Origin: Blastococcus sp. TF02-8
GTDB lineage: Bacteria > Actinomycetota > Actinomycetes > Mycobacteriales > Geodermatophilaceae
Assembly (NCBI RefSeq): GCF_003319175.1
Contig: NZ_QOHK01000007.1
Span: forward strand, 1 to 64,000
Reading direction: 5' to 3'
Length of the DNA: 64,000 nt
The notes beneath the pieces were generated by a model. It did not search any database. It saw nothing but the letters and a program-made list of their open reading frames with translations, and was not told where the DNA came from. Numbering within the stretch: position 1 is the first letter of the stretch; the number at the start of each line of letters is the position of its first letter. The position numbers were made by a program, and so were the translations under genes. This document shows, piece by piece, positions 44,120-51,925 of this stretch.

Positions 44120-45890
44120 CGAGGCTCCCTTCGATCAGCCGGCTCAGCGCGCCGGACAGCAACGTGGTCTCCCGGCCCCGCAGCGGGTGGCGGCCGAGCA
44201 GGAGGGCTTGCAGGTAGAGCACCTCGACGGCGGTGCGCAGCGCGTCCTCGGGCACCGCGCCGGACAGCCGGCGCACCACGGGGTGCCGCCAGTTCAGCAC
44301 CAGCGTCGCCTCCCGCGACTGCACCGACAGCGCGCCGACGCGGTCGAGCAGCGAACCCCAGAAGGAACCGGCGACCTCCGCGGTGCCGTCGATCTCCCGG
44401 GCGAACCGGGCGTCGTCCCCGGCGGTGTAGAGGCAGGGCAGCGTCGACGGGCTGAACTCGCGCACCTCGACCTCGCAGGAGAAGGGCTGCAGCACCGGAC
44501 GGCAGCGCGCCACCAGCGAGCGGGCCGCGGCGCCGTCGGGCTCCCCGACCGGCCGCAGCACCGCGGCGAGGTCCTCGGGGGCCACCCGTTCGACGTCCAC
44601 ACCCGGGAGCACGGCGGGGAGCCGGTGCAGCAGCTCCTCGTCGTAGGTGTAGCCGGCGTTGACCAGGCACATCCCCTCGGCCGTGGCCACCTGCGCCATC
44701 TGGCTGAAGTCCTCCGTGGTCGCGGCGTAGCGCACCGGGCCGCGGCGGGTGACCTCGGTCAGCGTCATGCGTCCCAGGCTGGTGTCGACCGGCAGCCACG
44801 GGGCGAACAAGCGCAGCAGCTCGTCGTCGTGCACCGCCAGCGCCTTGAGCGCGAGGGCGTGCACCCGAACCAGCGCCTGCAGCCGTGCCGGCTCGCGCTC
44901 GGCCAACCCGGTCAGCCACGTGCGCAGCGCTGCGCCGAGGCCCTCCCGGACGGCGGCCAGGGTCGCGTCCTCGTACAGGCCCTCGCGCGAGGCCAGCGGC
45001 TGCAACGCGCTGGTGTCGACCACGACCCGGACGAAGAAGGCCCAGTCGGGCAGCAGCCCGTCGACGGCGTCGGACAGCAGCATGCGCTTGAGGTGCACGC
45101 GGTTGCGCTGCCGCGACGACGGACTGGGGCTGTGCGGCAGCACGAAGGCGACGCCGGTCAGGCCGGCCGCGGGCAGCTCCAGCGGGACGGCGTCGAGGAA
45201 CCGCTCCCCCAGCTCCTGCTCGCCCCAGGCCAGCAGACCCGCGGTGTCCTGGTGCAGCCAGGGCAGCGGCCGGCCGGCCAGTCGCTCCTCCCCAGCGGCG
45301 GTGCGCAGCAGGATCGGCTGCTCCAGCAGGCCGGCGTACCGGAGGACCAGGTCGCGCACCGTGCCCGGGTGCAGGCGGTCCTCCAGCCCCGGCCGGGCGG
45401 TGAGCCACACCGTCGTCCCCGGCTCCGTCCGCCCCTCCCCCTCCGCGAGCTCGCGCAGCTCGTACGTGCCGTCGCTGCGGCCGCGCCAGGAGACCCCGGG
45501 TCCGCCGCGCGCGGAGCGGGTGACGACCTGGATCTCGTCGCTGACCAGGAAGCAGGAGAGCAGGCCGATGCCGAACCGGCCGAGGTAGTCCTGTCCGGGC
45601 TCGAGCAGGGTGTCGCGCTTGGACGAGGAGCCGATGGTGGCGAGCAGCTCGTGGACCTCCGACACCGTGAGGCCGATCCCCTCGTCCTCGACGGACAGCA
45701 CCGGCGCGGCGCCGGGGCGCTCGTGGCACTCGACGACGACCGGTGTCCGGGTCGCTGCCCCGCCTCGCGCGGTCGAGGCGTCGACGGCGTTCTGCAGCAG
45801 CTCCCGCACGTAGACGTCCGGCGAGCTGTACAGGTGGGACGACAGCAGCTCGACGACGCCGCGGAGGTCGACCTGGAAGGAGTGCCGCAC
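44106..45890 (-). CDS. Hsp90-family (HtpG-like) chaperone
   Basis: The GTG at 45890 gives 594 residues and matches the family start 'VRHSFQVDLRGVVELLSSHL'. The N-terminal GHKL ATPase shows 'VYVRELLQNAVDAS' (Asn for Mg), 'SVEDEGIGLTVSEVHELL' and 'YLGRFGIGLLSCFLVSDE' (lid). The middle part has 'NRVHLKRMLLSDAVDGLLPD' as in Hsp90 middle domains. It is shorter than HtpG and probably lacks the full dimerisation domain. It is co-transcribed with the TPR gene, and divergent from the DinB pseudogene. Confidence 0.87.
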   Translation of the reverse strand: MRHSFQVDLRGVVELLSSHLYSSPDVYVRELLQNAVDASTARGGAATRTPVVVECHERPGAAPVLSVEDEGIGLTVSEVHELLATIGSSSKRDTLLEPGQDYLGRFGIGLLSCFLVSDEIQVVTRSARGGPGVSWRGRSDGTYELRELAEGEGRTEPGTTVWLTARPGLEDRLHPGTVRDLVLRYAGLLEQPILLRTAAGEERLAGRPLPWLHQDTAGLLAWGEQELGERFLDAVPLELPAAGLTGVAFVLPHSPSPSSRQRNRVHLKRMLLSDAVDGLLPDWAFFVRVVVDTSALQPLASREGLYEDATLAAVREGLGAALRTWLTGLAEREPARLQALVRVHALALKALAVHDDELLRLFAPWLPVDTSLGRMTLTEVTRRGPVRYAATTEDFSQMAQVATAEGMCLVNAGYTYDEELLHRLPAVLPGVDVERVAPEDLAAVLRPVGEPDGAAARSLVARCRPVLQPFSCEVEVREFSPSTLPCLYTAGDDARFAREIDGTAEVAGSFWGSLLDRVGALSVQSREATLVLNWRHPVVRRLSGAVPEDALRTAVEVLYLQALLLGRHPLRGRETTLLSGALSRLIEGSLDGSR

Positions 45891-46001
45891 GCGGGGAATG
45901 TAGAGCGGGCAGCGCCGTCCACCGAGGATGCACATCGCCGACGGCCCACCGGCCCCACCAGTCCCGGGCATGGGCCGCGTTCCGCGGGTACGACCACGGG
46001 C

Positions 46002-46504
46002 ATGCGGACCTCCGACGTGTACGGCTACGCCTACGACCAGATCCACGAGACGCTCCTGCGCACCCTCGACGGCTGAGCTCCGCGGACCTCCACCGGCGGA
46101 TCGCCCCCGACGCGAACCCGATCGGCTGGCTGGCCTGGCACCTGCTGCGGGTGCAGGACGACCACGTCGCCGAGGTCGCCGGCCGCGAGCAGGTGTGGAC
46201 CGCCGCCGGCTGGGCCGAACGGTTCGGGCTGCCGTTCGGGCCGGAGGAGACCGGCTACGGCTTCGACGCCGAGCAGGTCGCCGCCACCCGGATCCCGTCG
46301 CCGGAGCTGCTCACCGGGTACGCCGGAGCCGTCCACGCGCAGTCCGCCGAGTTCCTCCGCGGGATCACCGACGCCGACCTCGACCGGGTCGTCGACGACC
46401 GCTGGGACCCGCCGGTGACCCTCTGGGTGCGGCTGGTCAGCGTGATCGGTGACGACTTCCAGCACCTCGGGCAGATCGGCTACCTCCGCGGGCTGCTGCC
46501 GTGA
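46002..46504 (+). pseudogene. DinB-like protein gene with frameshift
   Basis: ATG 46002 begins 'MRTSDVYGYAYDQIHETLLR' but the frame stops at 46076 after 24 residues. Another frame continues without a break: 'LSSADLHRRIAPDANPIGWL', 'AWHLLRVQDDHVAEVAG' and 'VSVIGDDFQHLGQIGYLRGL', which is a DinB/DUF664-type four-helix protein with metal-site histidines. Inserting one base near 46070-46073 (GACGGC before TGAGC) joins the two into about 167 residues. A sequencing error cannot be excluded. Confidence 0.72.
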
Positions 46505-46541
46505 GCGGGCGCGAGCCCCGCACCTGCGCCAAGGTGGGGGC

Positions 46542-46679
46542 ATGACCCAGACGCCGCAGCCCCGGGACATCGTCGTCGAGCAGGAGTCGGCCGAGGTGGA
46601 GGCCTCGTTGGAGGCGCAGAGCGAACCCCGCGAGGCGCCGCACGGCGACGAGGGCGACCTGGAGGGTCACCCCTCCTGA
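46542..46679 (+). CDS. Small acidic hypothetical protein
   Basis: The ATG at 46542 has GGTGGGGG just upstream and starts 45 residues, acidic and probably disordered ('VVEQESAEVEASLEAQSEPR'). No motif. The stop overlaps the end of the convergent glycerate kinase gene by 13 bases. It is included because of the ribosome-binding site and codon-like composition. Confidence 0.5.
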   Translation: MTQTPQPRDIVVEQESAEVEASLEAQSEPREAPHGDEGDLEGHPS

Positions 46680-47791
46680 GCCACGAACGGCGGCACGACC
46701 CGGGCGGCCAGCTCGGCGAGGGTCGCCGCCGGTTTCGCGAGGCAGCGGTCCAGGTCGGGCTCCACCTCGGTCAGTGCATGCGCGGCGACCGCGGGCAGCA
46801 GCCCGGCGTCCAGCCGCACCTGCCCGGCGAGGACGACGCAGGGGACGCCGGCGTCCTCCGCCCGCGCGGCCACCTCGGCCGGCGCCTTGCCCCGCAGGGT
46901 CTGCTCGTCGAGCGCACCCTCACCGGTGACCACGAGGTCGGCGCCCGCCAGCGCGTCGTCGAGACCGACCAGGTTGCAGACCAGCCCCGCCCCCGGCACC
47001 GCCACGGCGCCCAGCACCGCCATGGCGCCGGCCGCCGTCCCGCCCGCGGCGCCGGCTCCCGGACGACGCTCCACCCAGGCGCCGGTGGTGCGCGCGAGCG
47101 CCGAGGCGTACCGCGCGAGCGCGGCGTCCAGGAGGGCCACCTCCTCGGCGCCCGCTCCCTTCTGCGGCCCGAACACGGCCGCTGCGCCCGAGGGGCCGGT
47201 CAGCGGGTTGTCGACGTCGGTCGCGACGACGACCTGGCTCTCCCGCAGTCGCGGGTCCAGCCCGTCGACGTCGATGCGGGCCAGCGCGGCCAGCGCGCCA
47301 CCGCCCGCGCCGAGGTCGCGGCCCGCGCCGTCCAGCAGCCGGACCCCCAGCGCCTGCAGCATCCCGGCCCCGCCGTCGGTCGTGGCGCTGCCCCCGAGGC
47401 CGAGCACGATCTGCCGTGCCCCCGCGTCCAGGGCGGCGAGCAGCAGCTCGCCGACGCCCCGGGTGCTCGCCGTCACCGGGGCAGGAGCGGCCAGCAGCGT
47501 CATGCCGGCGGCCGACGCCAGCTCCAGGACCGCCTTGGTGCCGTCGACGGCGAAGGTCGCCCGCACCGGCCGGCCGTCGGGCCCCCCGACCGTGGCCGTC
47601 CGCGCGCGCCAGCCGGAGCGCAACGCGGCCGCGACCGTGCCCTCTCCGCCGTCGGCGACCGGCCGCAGCAGCAGGTCGGCCCCCGGCAGCACGCGCCGCA
47701 CGCCCGCCGCCATCGCCTCCGCCGCCGCCTCCGCCGTGAGCGAGCCCTTGAACGAGTCGGGGGCCAGGACGATGCGCACGACGGGCAGCAT
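46667..47791 (-). CDS. Glycerate kinase
   Basis: The 374-residue product matches the GarK/GlxK glycerate kinase family: 'IVLAPDSFKGSLTAEAAAEA' at the start, 'VADGGEGTVAAAL', 'IVLGLGGSATTDGGAGML' and 'DLVVTGEGALDEQTLRGKAP'. It phosphorylates D-glycerate with ATP to 2-phosphoglycerate (or 3-). The start may be 47791 (ATG) or 47779 (GTG). It is divergent from the acyl-CoA dehydrogenase gene with less than 30 bases between starts. Confidence 0.93.
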   Translation of the reverse strand: MLPVVRIVLAPDSFKGSLTAEAAAEAMAAGVRRVLPGADLLLRPVADGGEGTVAAALRSGWRARTATVGGPDGRPVRATFAVDGTKAVLELASAAGMTLLAAPAPVTASTRGVGELLLAALDAGARQIVLGLGGSATTDGGAGMLQALGVRLLDGAGRDLGAGGGALAALARIDVDGLDPRLRESQVVVATDVDNPLTGPSGAAAVFGPQKGAGAEEVALLDAALARYASALARTTGAWVERRPGAGAAGGTAAGAMAVLGAVAVPGAGLVCNLVGLDDALAGADLVVTGEGALDEQTLRGKAPAEVAARAEDAGVPCVVLAGQVRLDAGLLPAVAAHALTEVEPDLDRCLAKPAATLAELAARVVPPFVAQEG

Positions 47792-47819
47792 GCCCTGGTT
47801 CGTCGTAGCGTTCGCGGTC

Positions 47820-49007
47820 GTGAGCGCCGAGAGCCCTGACTTCTACGCCTTCGAGGACCTGCTCGAGCCGGCCGAGATCGAGATCCGCGACCGGGTCCGC
47901 GCCTTCGGCGAGAAGGAGGTGCTGCCGCGCATCAACGAGTACTGGGAGCGGGCGGAGTTCCCGTTCGAGCTGATCCCGCTGCTCGCCGAGACCGGGGTCG
48001 TCGGCGGCACCATCGAGGGCTACGGCTGCCCCGGTATGAGCAACATGGCCGCCGGCCTGGTGGCCGCCGAGCTGGCGCGCGCCGACGGCAGCATCGGCAC
48101 GTTCAACGGCGTGCACAGCTTCCTGGCGATGCAGTCGATCGCGCTGCTGGGCGACGAGGAGCAGCGCGAGCGGTTCCTGCCGCCGATGGCCCGCCTGGAG
48201 AAGCTCGGCGCCTTCGGGCTCACCGAGCCCGCGCACGGCTCCGACGCCGTGGGGCTGGAGACCTCCGCCCGCCGGGACGGCGACGCCTTCGTGCTGAACG
48301 GCGCGAAGAAGTGGATCGGCAACGGATCGATCGCCGACTTCGTGATCATCTGGGCCCGCGGTGAGGACGGCGCGGTCGGCGGCTACGTGGTCGAGAAGGG
48401 CACCCCCGGCTTCGAGGCCACCGTGATGACGGGCAAGACGGCGCTGCGCGCGGTGTGGCAGGCCGAGATCACGCTCACCGACGTCCGGGTGCCGGCGGAG
48501 AACAAGCTGGCCAACTGCCACTCGTTCAAGGACGTCTCCCAGGTGCTGGACCGCACGCGCTACACGGTCGCCTGGCGAGCGCTGGGTCTGGCGACGGCGG
48601 CCTACGAGCTGGCCCTGGCCCACGCGCTGCAGCGGGAGCAGTTCGGTCAGCCGATCGCCGGGTTCCAGCTGGTGCAGGACAAGCTGGCCCGGATGCTGGC
48701 CGAGATCACCTCGATGCAGCTGATGTGCTGGCGGCTGTCGAAGCTCGCGGACGAGGGCCGGATGACCGCGGCGATGGCTTCGCTAGCCAAGATGAACCAC
48801 GCGGCCAAGGCGCGGTCCATCGTCGCCGACGCCCGCGACATCCTCGGCGGCGACGGCATCCTCATCGACCACCACGTCGCACGGCACTTCGCCGACATGG
48901 AGGCGGTCTTCACGTTCGAGGGCACCGACTCGGTGCAGGCGTTGATCGTCGGGCGGGCGATCACCGGGCTCTCGGCGATCAGCGGCCGGAAGCCCGAGAA
49001 GCGTTGA
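47820..49007 (+). CDS. Acyl-CoA dehydrogenase, glutaryl-CoA type
   Basis: The GTG at 47820 gives 395 residues; longer frames overlap the kinase gene. The N-domain 'FYAFEDLLEPAEIEIRDRVR', 'FGLTEPAHGSDAVGLETSAR' and 'LNGAKKWIGNGSIADFVIIW' bind FAD and substrate. The C-domain carries 'AVFTFEGTDSVQALIVGRAI' with the catalytic glutamate, a pattern seen in glutaryl-CoA dehydrogenases. It oxidises acyl-CoA at the alpha-beta position. The exact acyl group is not determined. Confidence 0.9.
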   Translation: MSAESPDFYAFEDLLEPAEIEIRDRVRAFGEKEVLPRINEYWERAEFPFELIPLLAETGVVGGTIEGYGCPGMSNMAAGLVAAELARADGSIGTFNGVHSFLAMQSIALLGDEEQRERFLPPMARLEKLGAFGLTEPAHGSDAVGLETSARRDGDAFVLNGAKKWIGNGSIADFVIIWARGEDGAVGGYVVEKGTPGFEATVMTGKTALRAVWQAEITLTDVRVPAENKLANCHSFKDVSQVLDRTRYTVAWRALGLATAAYELALAHALQREQFGQPIAGFQLVQDKLARMLAEITSMQLMCWRLSKLADEGRMTAAMASLAKMNHAAKARSIVADARDILGGDGILIDHHVARHFADMEAVFTFEGTDSVQALIVGRAITGLSAISGRKPEKR

Positions 49008-49037
49008 GGTCACCGCACCGGACGGTGCGGTGACCTC
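49006..49037. terminator. Bidirectional hairpin terminator
   Basis: Perfect 15-base arms GAGGTCACCGCACCG (49006-49020) and its complement (49023-49037) flank GA. It lies between the convergent acyl-CoA dehydrogenase gene and the small gene ending at 49062, so it can serve both. Confidence 0.8.
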
Positions 49038-49061
49038 GGACGAGGATCAGTGGCGGCGGAC

Positions 49062-49322
49062 TCAGCCGGCGCGGGTCAGCCGCTGGTCGACGGCGGTGAT
49101 GCGGGCGCACTCCGGGCAGCCGGTCCGGCCGATGCCGACCCGCTCCCACTTCTGCGTGCCCCAGACCTGGACGATCGCACCGCAGACCGCCAGCTCGACC
49201 TCGCCGTCCAGCTCGGCCGGCGGCCGGTGCGCCTCCACGGCGTGCCAGGGGTAGGTCTGCTGGCTCTGCGGACTGCCCGACCAGCGGTCGGGGCGGGCGA
49301 ACCCCACGGCATACGTGCTCAC
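49062..49322 (-). CDS. Small hypothetical protein
   Basis: GTG 49322 gives 86 residues; a longer start at 49355 is possible. The protein contains 'GFARPDRWSGSPQSQQTYPW', a C-terminal 'WGTQKWERVGIGRTGCPECA' and three cysteines (two as CPEC) that could bind metal. The family is not recognised. The convergent strong terminator at its end supports a real transcript. Confidence 0.55.
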   Translation of the reverse strand: MSTYAVGFARPDRWSGSPQSQQTYPWHAVEAHRPPAELDGEVELAVCGAIVQVWGTQKWERVGIGRTGCPECARITAVDQRLTRAG

Positions 49323-49463
49323 GAGCGTGCAGTGCCCGGGCGCTTCGCCGGCCAATCCCCCCGATCGGGCGAATACGGACGGTCACGGCCCTGATCGACG
49401 GCGCGCTGCCGAGCCCTCGGGCGCGCTACCGTCGGAGGCCTCGTTCGGAAGAGGTGCACGCGG

Positions 49464-49769
49464 ATGGATCCGGTCAGCCTGCTGGTGGGCGCAGCCCTGC
49501 TGGGGGTCGGTTTCGTGGCCGGGCGGCTCGGTCGCGGTCGCGCCGTCGCTCCGCCGCCTCCGGTGACGCCGCTGTGCGGGTGCGGCCACACGCTGAGCCA
49601 GCACGACACCGCGACGAACACCTGCTACGCGGAGCTGCGTCGCGACACCTACGACAAGCGGGGCCGCTGGTCGGGCCACAGCTGGGTGCCGTGCACGTGC
49701 CGCCAGTACGTCGGCCCGCGGCCGATCGACGAGGTGTTCGTCCCGCGCGTGCTGCCGCCGGGCGACTGA
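49464..49769 (+). CDS. Small TM protein with CxCGH zinc-like motif
   Basis: The 101-residue product has one N-terminal TM (about 4-22). Then comes a Cys/His-rich domain 'LCGCGHTLSQHDTATNTCYA' and 'WVPCTCRQYVGPRPIDEVF'. The spacing CxCGH...C...CxC suggests a zinc-binding fold anchored to the membrane. AGAGG lies 8 bases before ATG. The function is unknown; I believe it is a lineage-specific actinobacterial protein. Confidence 0.78.
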   Translation: MDPVSLLVGAALLGVGFVAGRLGRGRAVAPPPPVTPLCGCGHTLSQHDTATNTCYAELRRDTYDKRGRWSGHSWVPCTCRQYVGPRPIDEVFVPRVLPPGD

Positions 49770-49798
49770 TCCGGGGCCCGAGCGGGCATGCGGGGGCG

Positions 49799-50572
49799 GT
49801 GAGCACTCCCTCCGCGCCCGCCCGCGGTGAGCGGGCCGACGCCCTGCTGGCCCTCACCGAGCCCGCCCGAGCCCTCGTCAGCGCCGGCGCCCTGGCCGCC
49901 GGCTACCCGCTGCTGCGCCTCGCGCCGCGCGGCGAACCGCACCCCGTCGTCGTCCTCCCGGGGTGGCTGGCCTCCGACGTGTCCACCCGGACCATCCGCC
50001 GCTGGCTGGGCGGTCTGGGCTATCCGACGGTCGGCTGGGACCTCGGCCGCAACCACGGGCCGCGCCCGGAGGTGGTCGAGGGGATCCGGACGCTGCTCGC
50101 GCGGACCGCCGACCAGCACGGCGCGCCGGTGAGCATCGTGGGCCAGAGCCTGGGCGGGATCTTCGGACGTCGGCTGGCCGAGCGCAGCCCCGAGCTGCTC
50201 CGCCAGGTGGTCTCCCTCGGCTCCCCGTTCGCCGCGGTGGCGCCGCGCCGCAACGGCGGATCGGGAGTGCGGATGTACCAGGAGTACCGGAAGCTCCGGG
50301 CCGTGGAGTCGGTGCGCCCGGCACCGCCGCTGCCCGTGCCGAGCACATCGGTGTACTCGCGCTGGGACGGCGTCGTCGACTGGCGGACCTGTCTGCAGGA
50401 GGAGGGGCCGCGCAGCGAGAACATCGCCGTGCACGCCAGCCACCTCGGCATGGGGCTGGACCCGGCGGTGCTGTGGATCGTCGCCGACCGGCTGGCCCAG
50501 CCGCGCGGAGCGTGGCGCCCCTTCCAGCGGCCGACCCGGTTCGGGCTGCGCGCGCTGTTCCCGGCCGACTGA
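49799..50572 (+). CDS. Alpha/beta hydrolase, lipase-like
   Basis: The GTG at 49799 gives 257 residues. The fold is shown by 'HPVVVLPGWLASDVSTRTIR', the nucleophile elbow 'VSIVGQSLGGIFGRRLAERS' and a late 'YSRWDGVVDWRTC' (Asp) and 'HASHLGMGLDPAVLW' (His). This set resembles PGAP1/triacylglycerol lipase-type hydrolases. It starts 29 bases after the CxCGH protein gene, so they may be co-expressed. Confidence 0.82.
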   Translation: MSTPSAPARGERADALLALTEPARALVSAGALAAGYPLLRLAPRGEPHPVVVLPGWLASDVSTRTIRRWLGGLGYPTVGWDLGRNHGPRPEVVEGIRTLLARTADQHGAPVSIVGQSLGGIFGRRLAERSPELLRQVVSLGSPFAAVAPRRNGGSGVRMYQEYRKLRAVESVRPAPPLPVPSTSVYSRWDGVVDWRTCLQEEGPRSENIAVHASHLGMGLDPAVLWIVADRLAQPRGAWRPFQRPTRFGLRALFPAD

Positions 50573-50606
50573 CCTGTCGGTACCCGATCGCGGTGGTGGG
50601 GGGCGT

Positions 50607-51386
50607 TCAGGTCCAGGTGACGCCGGCGGCGAGGACGACGAGCGCGGCGGCCGTGCCGACCTCCACGACGGCGCCGAACACGTCGCCGTTGACGCCGCCG
50701 AGACGCCGGGCGGCGTGCGCGGTGAGGGCCGTGGTCATCGCGAGGGCCACTCCCACCGCGGCAGCCGCCCACACCGCATCTGCCGCGTTCCCACCTCCTG
50801 CCAGCGGCAGTCCTCCGGCCGCGGCGAGCAGCAGGACGGTCGCCGTCGCACGGACCCCGGCGGAGGCACTGCCGGCCACCAGCACGCCCAGCGACGAGCC
50901 CGTGGCGGCGGGTCGGGCGGCCGCGTGCAGCACCCCGACCCGGCCGGCGGTCGTCGCGAGCAGCACGGCAACCAGCCCGGCGGGCCGGCACGAATCCGCC
51001 AGCACCGCGCCCAGGGCGGCCACCTGCACCAGCAGCAGGCCGACCAGCGCCGCGACCCCGAAGGCGCCGACGTCGGGCCGACGCATGATCGCCAGTGCCT
51101 GCTCGGCCGGGCGGCCGCTGCCCAGGCCGTCGGCGAGGTCGGCGGTGCCGTCGAGGTGCAGCCCCCGGGTGAGCAGGGCGAGGCCGCCGACGACGAGCAC
51201 CGCGGCCAGCAGCGGCGACCCGCCGTCGCTCCCCCGCCACACGGCCAGCGCCGGCACGAACGCGAGCGCGCCGAGCACCAGCCCCACCACCGGCAGCCAG
51301 CGGAGCACCCCGGGACCGGGCGTGCGGGCGGAGGCAGGGACCGGCAGCACGCTGAACAGGCCGAGCGCCGCGAGCAGGCCGCTCAC
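50607..51386 (-). CDS. cobS: Cobalamin synthase (adenosylcobinamide-GDP ribazoletransferase)
   Basis: The GTG at 51386 overlaps the cobU TGA (GTGA) and gives 259 residues with about seven TMs. The family signature 'RGLHLDGTADLADGLGSG' is present, as is 'MRRPDVGAFGVAALVGLLL'. CobS joins adenosylcobinamide-GDP with alpha-ribazole in the membrane to form adenosylcobalamin phosphate or cobalamin. It is the last of a three-gene leftward operon for the nucleotide-loop steps. Confidence 0.92.
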   Translation of the reverse strand: MSGLLAALGLFSVLPVPASARTPGPGVLRWLPVVGLVLGALAFVPALAVWRGSDGGSPLLAAVLVVGGLALLTRGLHLDGTADLADGLGSGRPAEQALAIMRRPDVGAFGVAALVGLLLVQVAALGAVLADSCRPAGLVAVLLATTAGRVGVLHAAARPAATGSSLGVLVAGSASAGVRATATVLLLAAAGGLPLAGGGNAADAVWAAAAVGVALAMTTALTAHAARRLGGVNGDVFGAVVEVGTAAALVVLAAGVTWT

Positions 51387-51925
51387 TTCAGCCGCTGCGG
51401 CAGTCCGGCGACCAGCAGCTCCACCCGCTGCGAGGCGGCGGCGACCCGCGCGTTGAGGATGCCCAGCTCGTCGCGGTAGCGGCGGCCGGAGACCGTGGCG
51501 GGGACCACCCCGGAGCCGACCTCGTTGCTCACCGCGACGACCCTCCGCCGGGTGCCGGCCCAGGCGGCGACGACGTCGTCGACAGCGCGGGCCAGCCGCT
51601 CGTCGGCGCCGGCCTCCTCGGTCCAGACGCCGCAGTCGTCCATGGCGCGGGCCAGCCAGGTGGAGAGGCAGTCGACGAGCACCGGCGGCCCGGAGCGGCC
51701 GAGCACACCCACCAGGTCGACGGTCTCCAGCGTGCGCCAGGTGCCGGGGCGCCGGTCGCGGTGCAGCGCGACCCGGGCGGCCCACTCGGGGTCGCCGCCG
51801 TCGGCGGGCAGCCCGCAGGCCACGTACTCCACCTGGCGGGCGCGGCCGAGCAGCTGCTCGGCGTGCCGGGACTTGCCGGAGCGGGCGCCCCCGAGCACCA
51901 GCGTCCGGCGGGGACGACCGATCAC
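51383..51925 (-). CDS. cobU: Adenosylcobinamide kinase/guanylyltransferase
   Basis: The 180-residue protein has 'RTLVLGGARSGKSRHAEQL' (P-loop), 'PPVLVDCLSTWLARAM' and 'VVAVSNEVGSGVVPATVSGR', the CobU/CobP pattern. It phosphorylates adenosylcobinamide and attaches GMP. The gene overlaps both neighbours (ATGA and GTGA), which places bluB-cobT, cobU and cobS on one transcript. Confidence 0.93.
   Translation of the reverse strand: MIGRPRRTLVLGGARSGKSRHAEQLLGRARQVEYVACGLPADGGDPEWAARVALHRDRRPGTWRTLETVDLVGVLGRSGPPVLVDCLSTWLARAMDDCGVWTEEAGADERLARAVDDVVAAWAGTRRRVVAVSNEVGSGVVPATVSGRRYRDELGILNARVAAASQRVELLVAGLPQRLK

Noticed and set aside
41765-44455. A nearly 900-codon rightward open frame
   Set aside because: It is antisense to the TPR gene and part of the Hsp90-like gene and shows no protein-like motifs; long antisense frames are expected at this GC content.
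44070-46076. A long rightward frame across the Hsp90-like gene
   Set aside because: Only its last 24 codons (the DinB N-terminus) look real; the rest is antisense.
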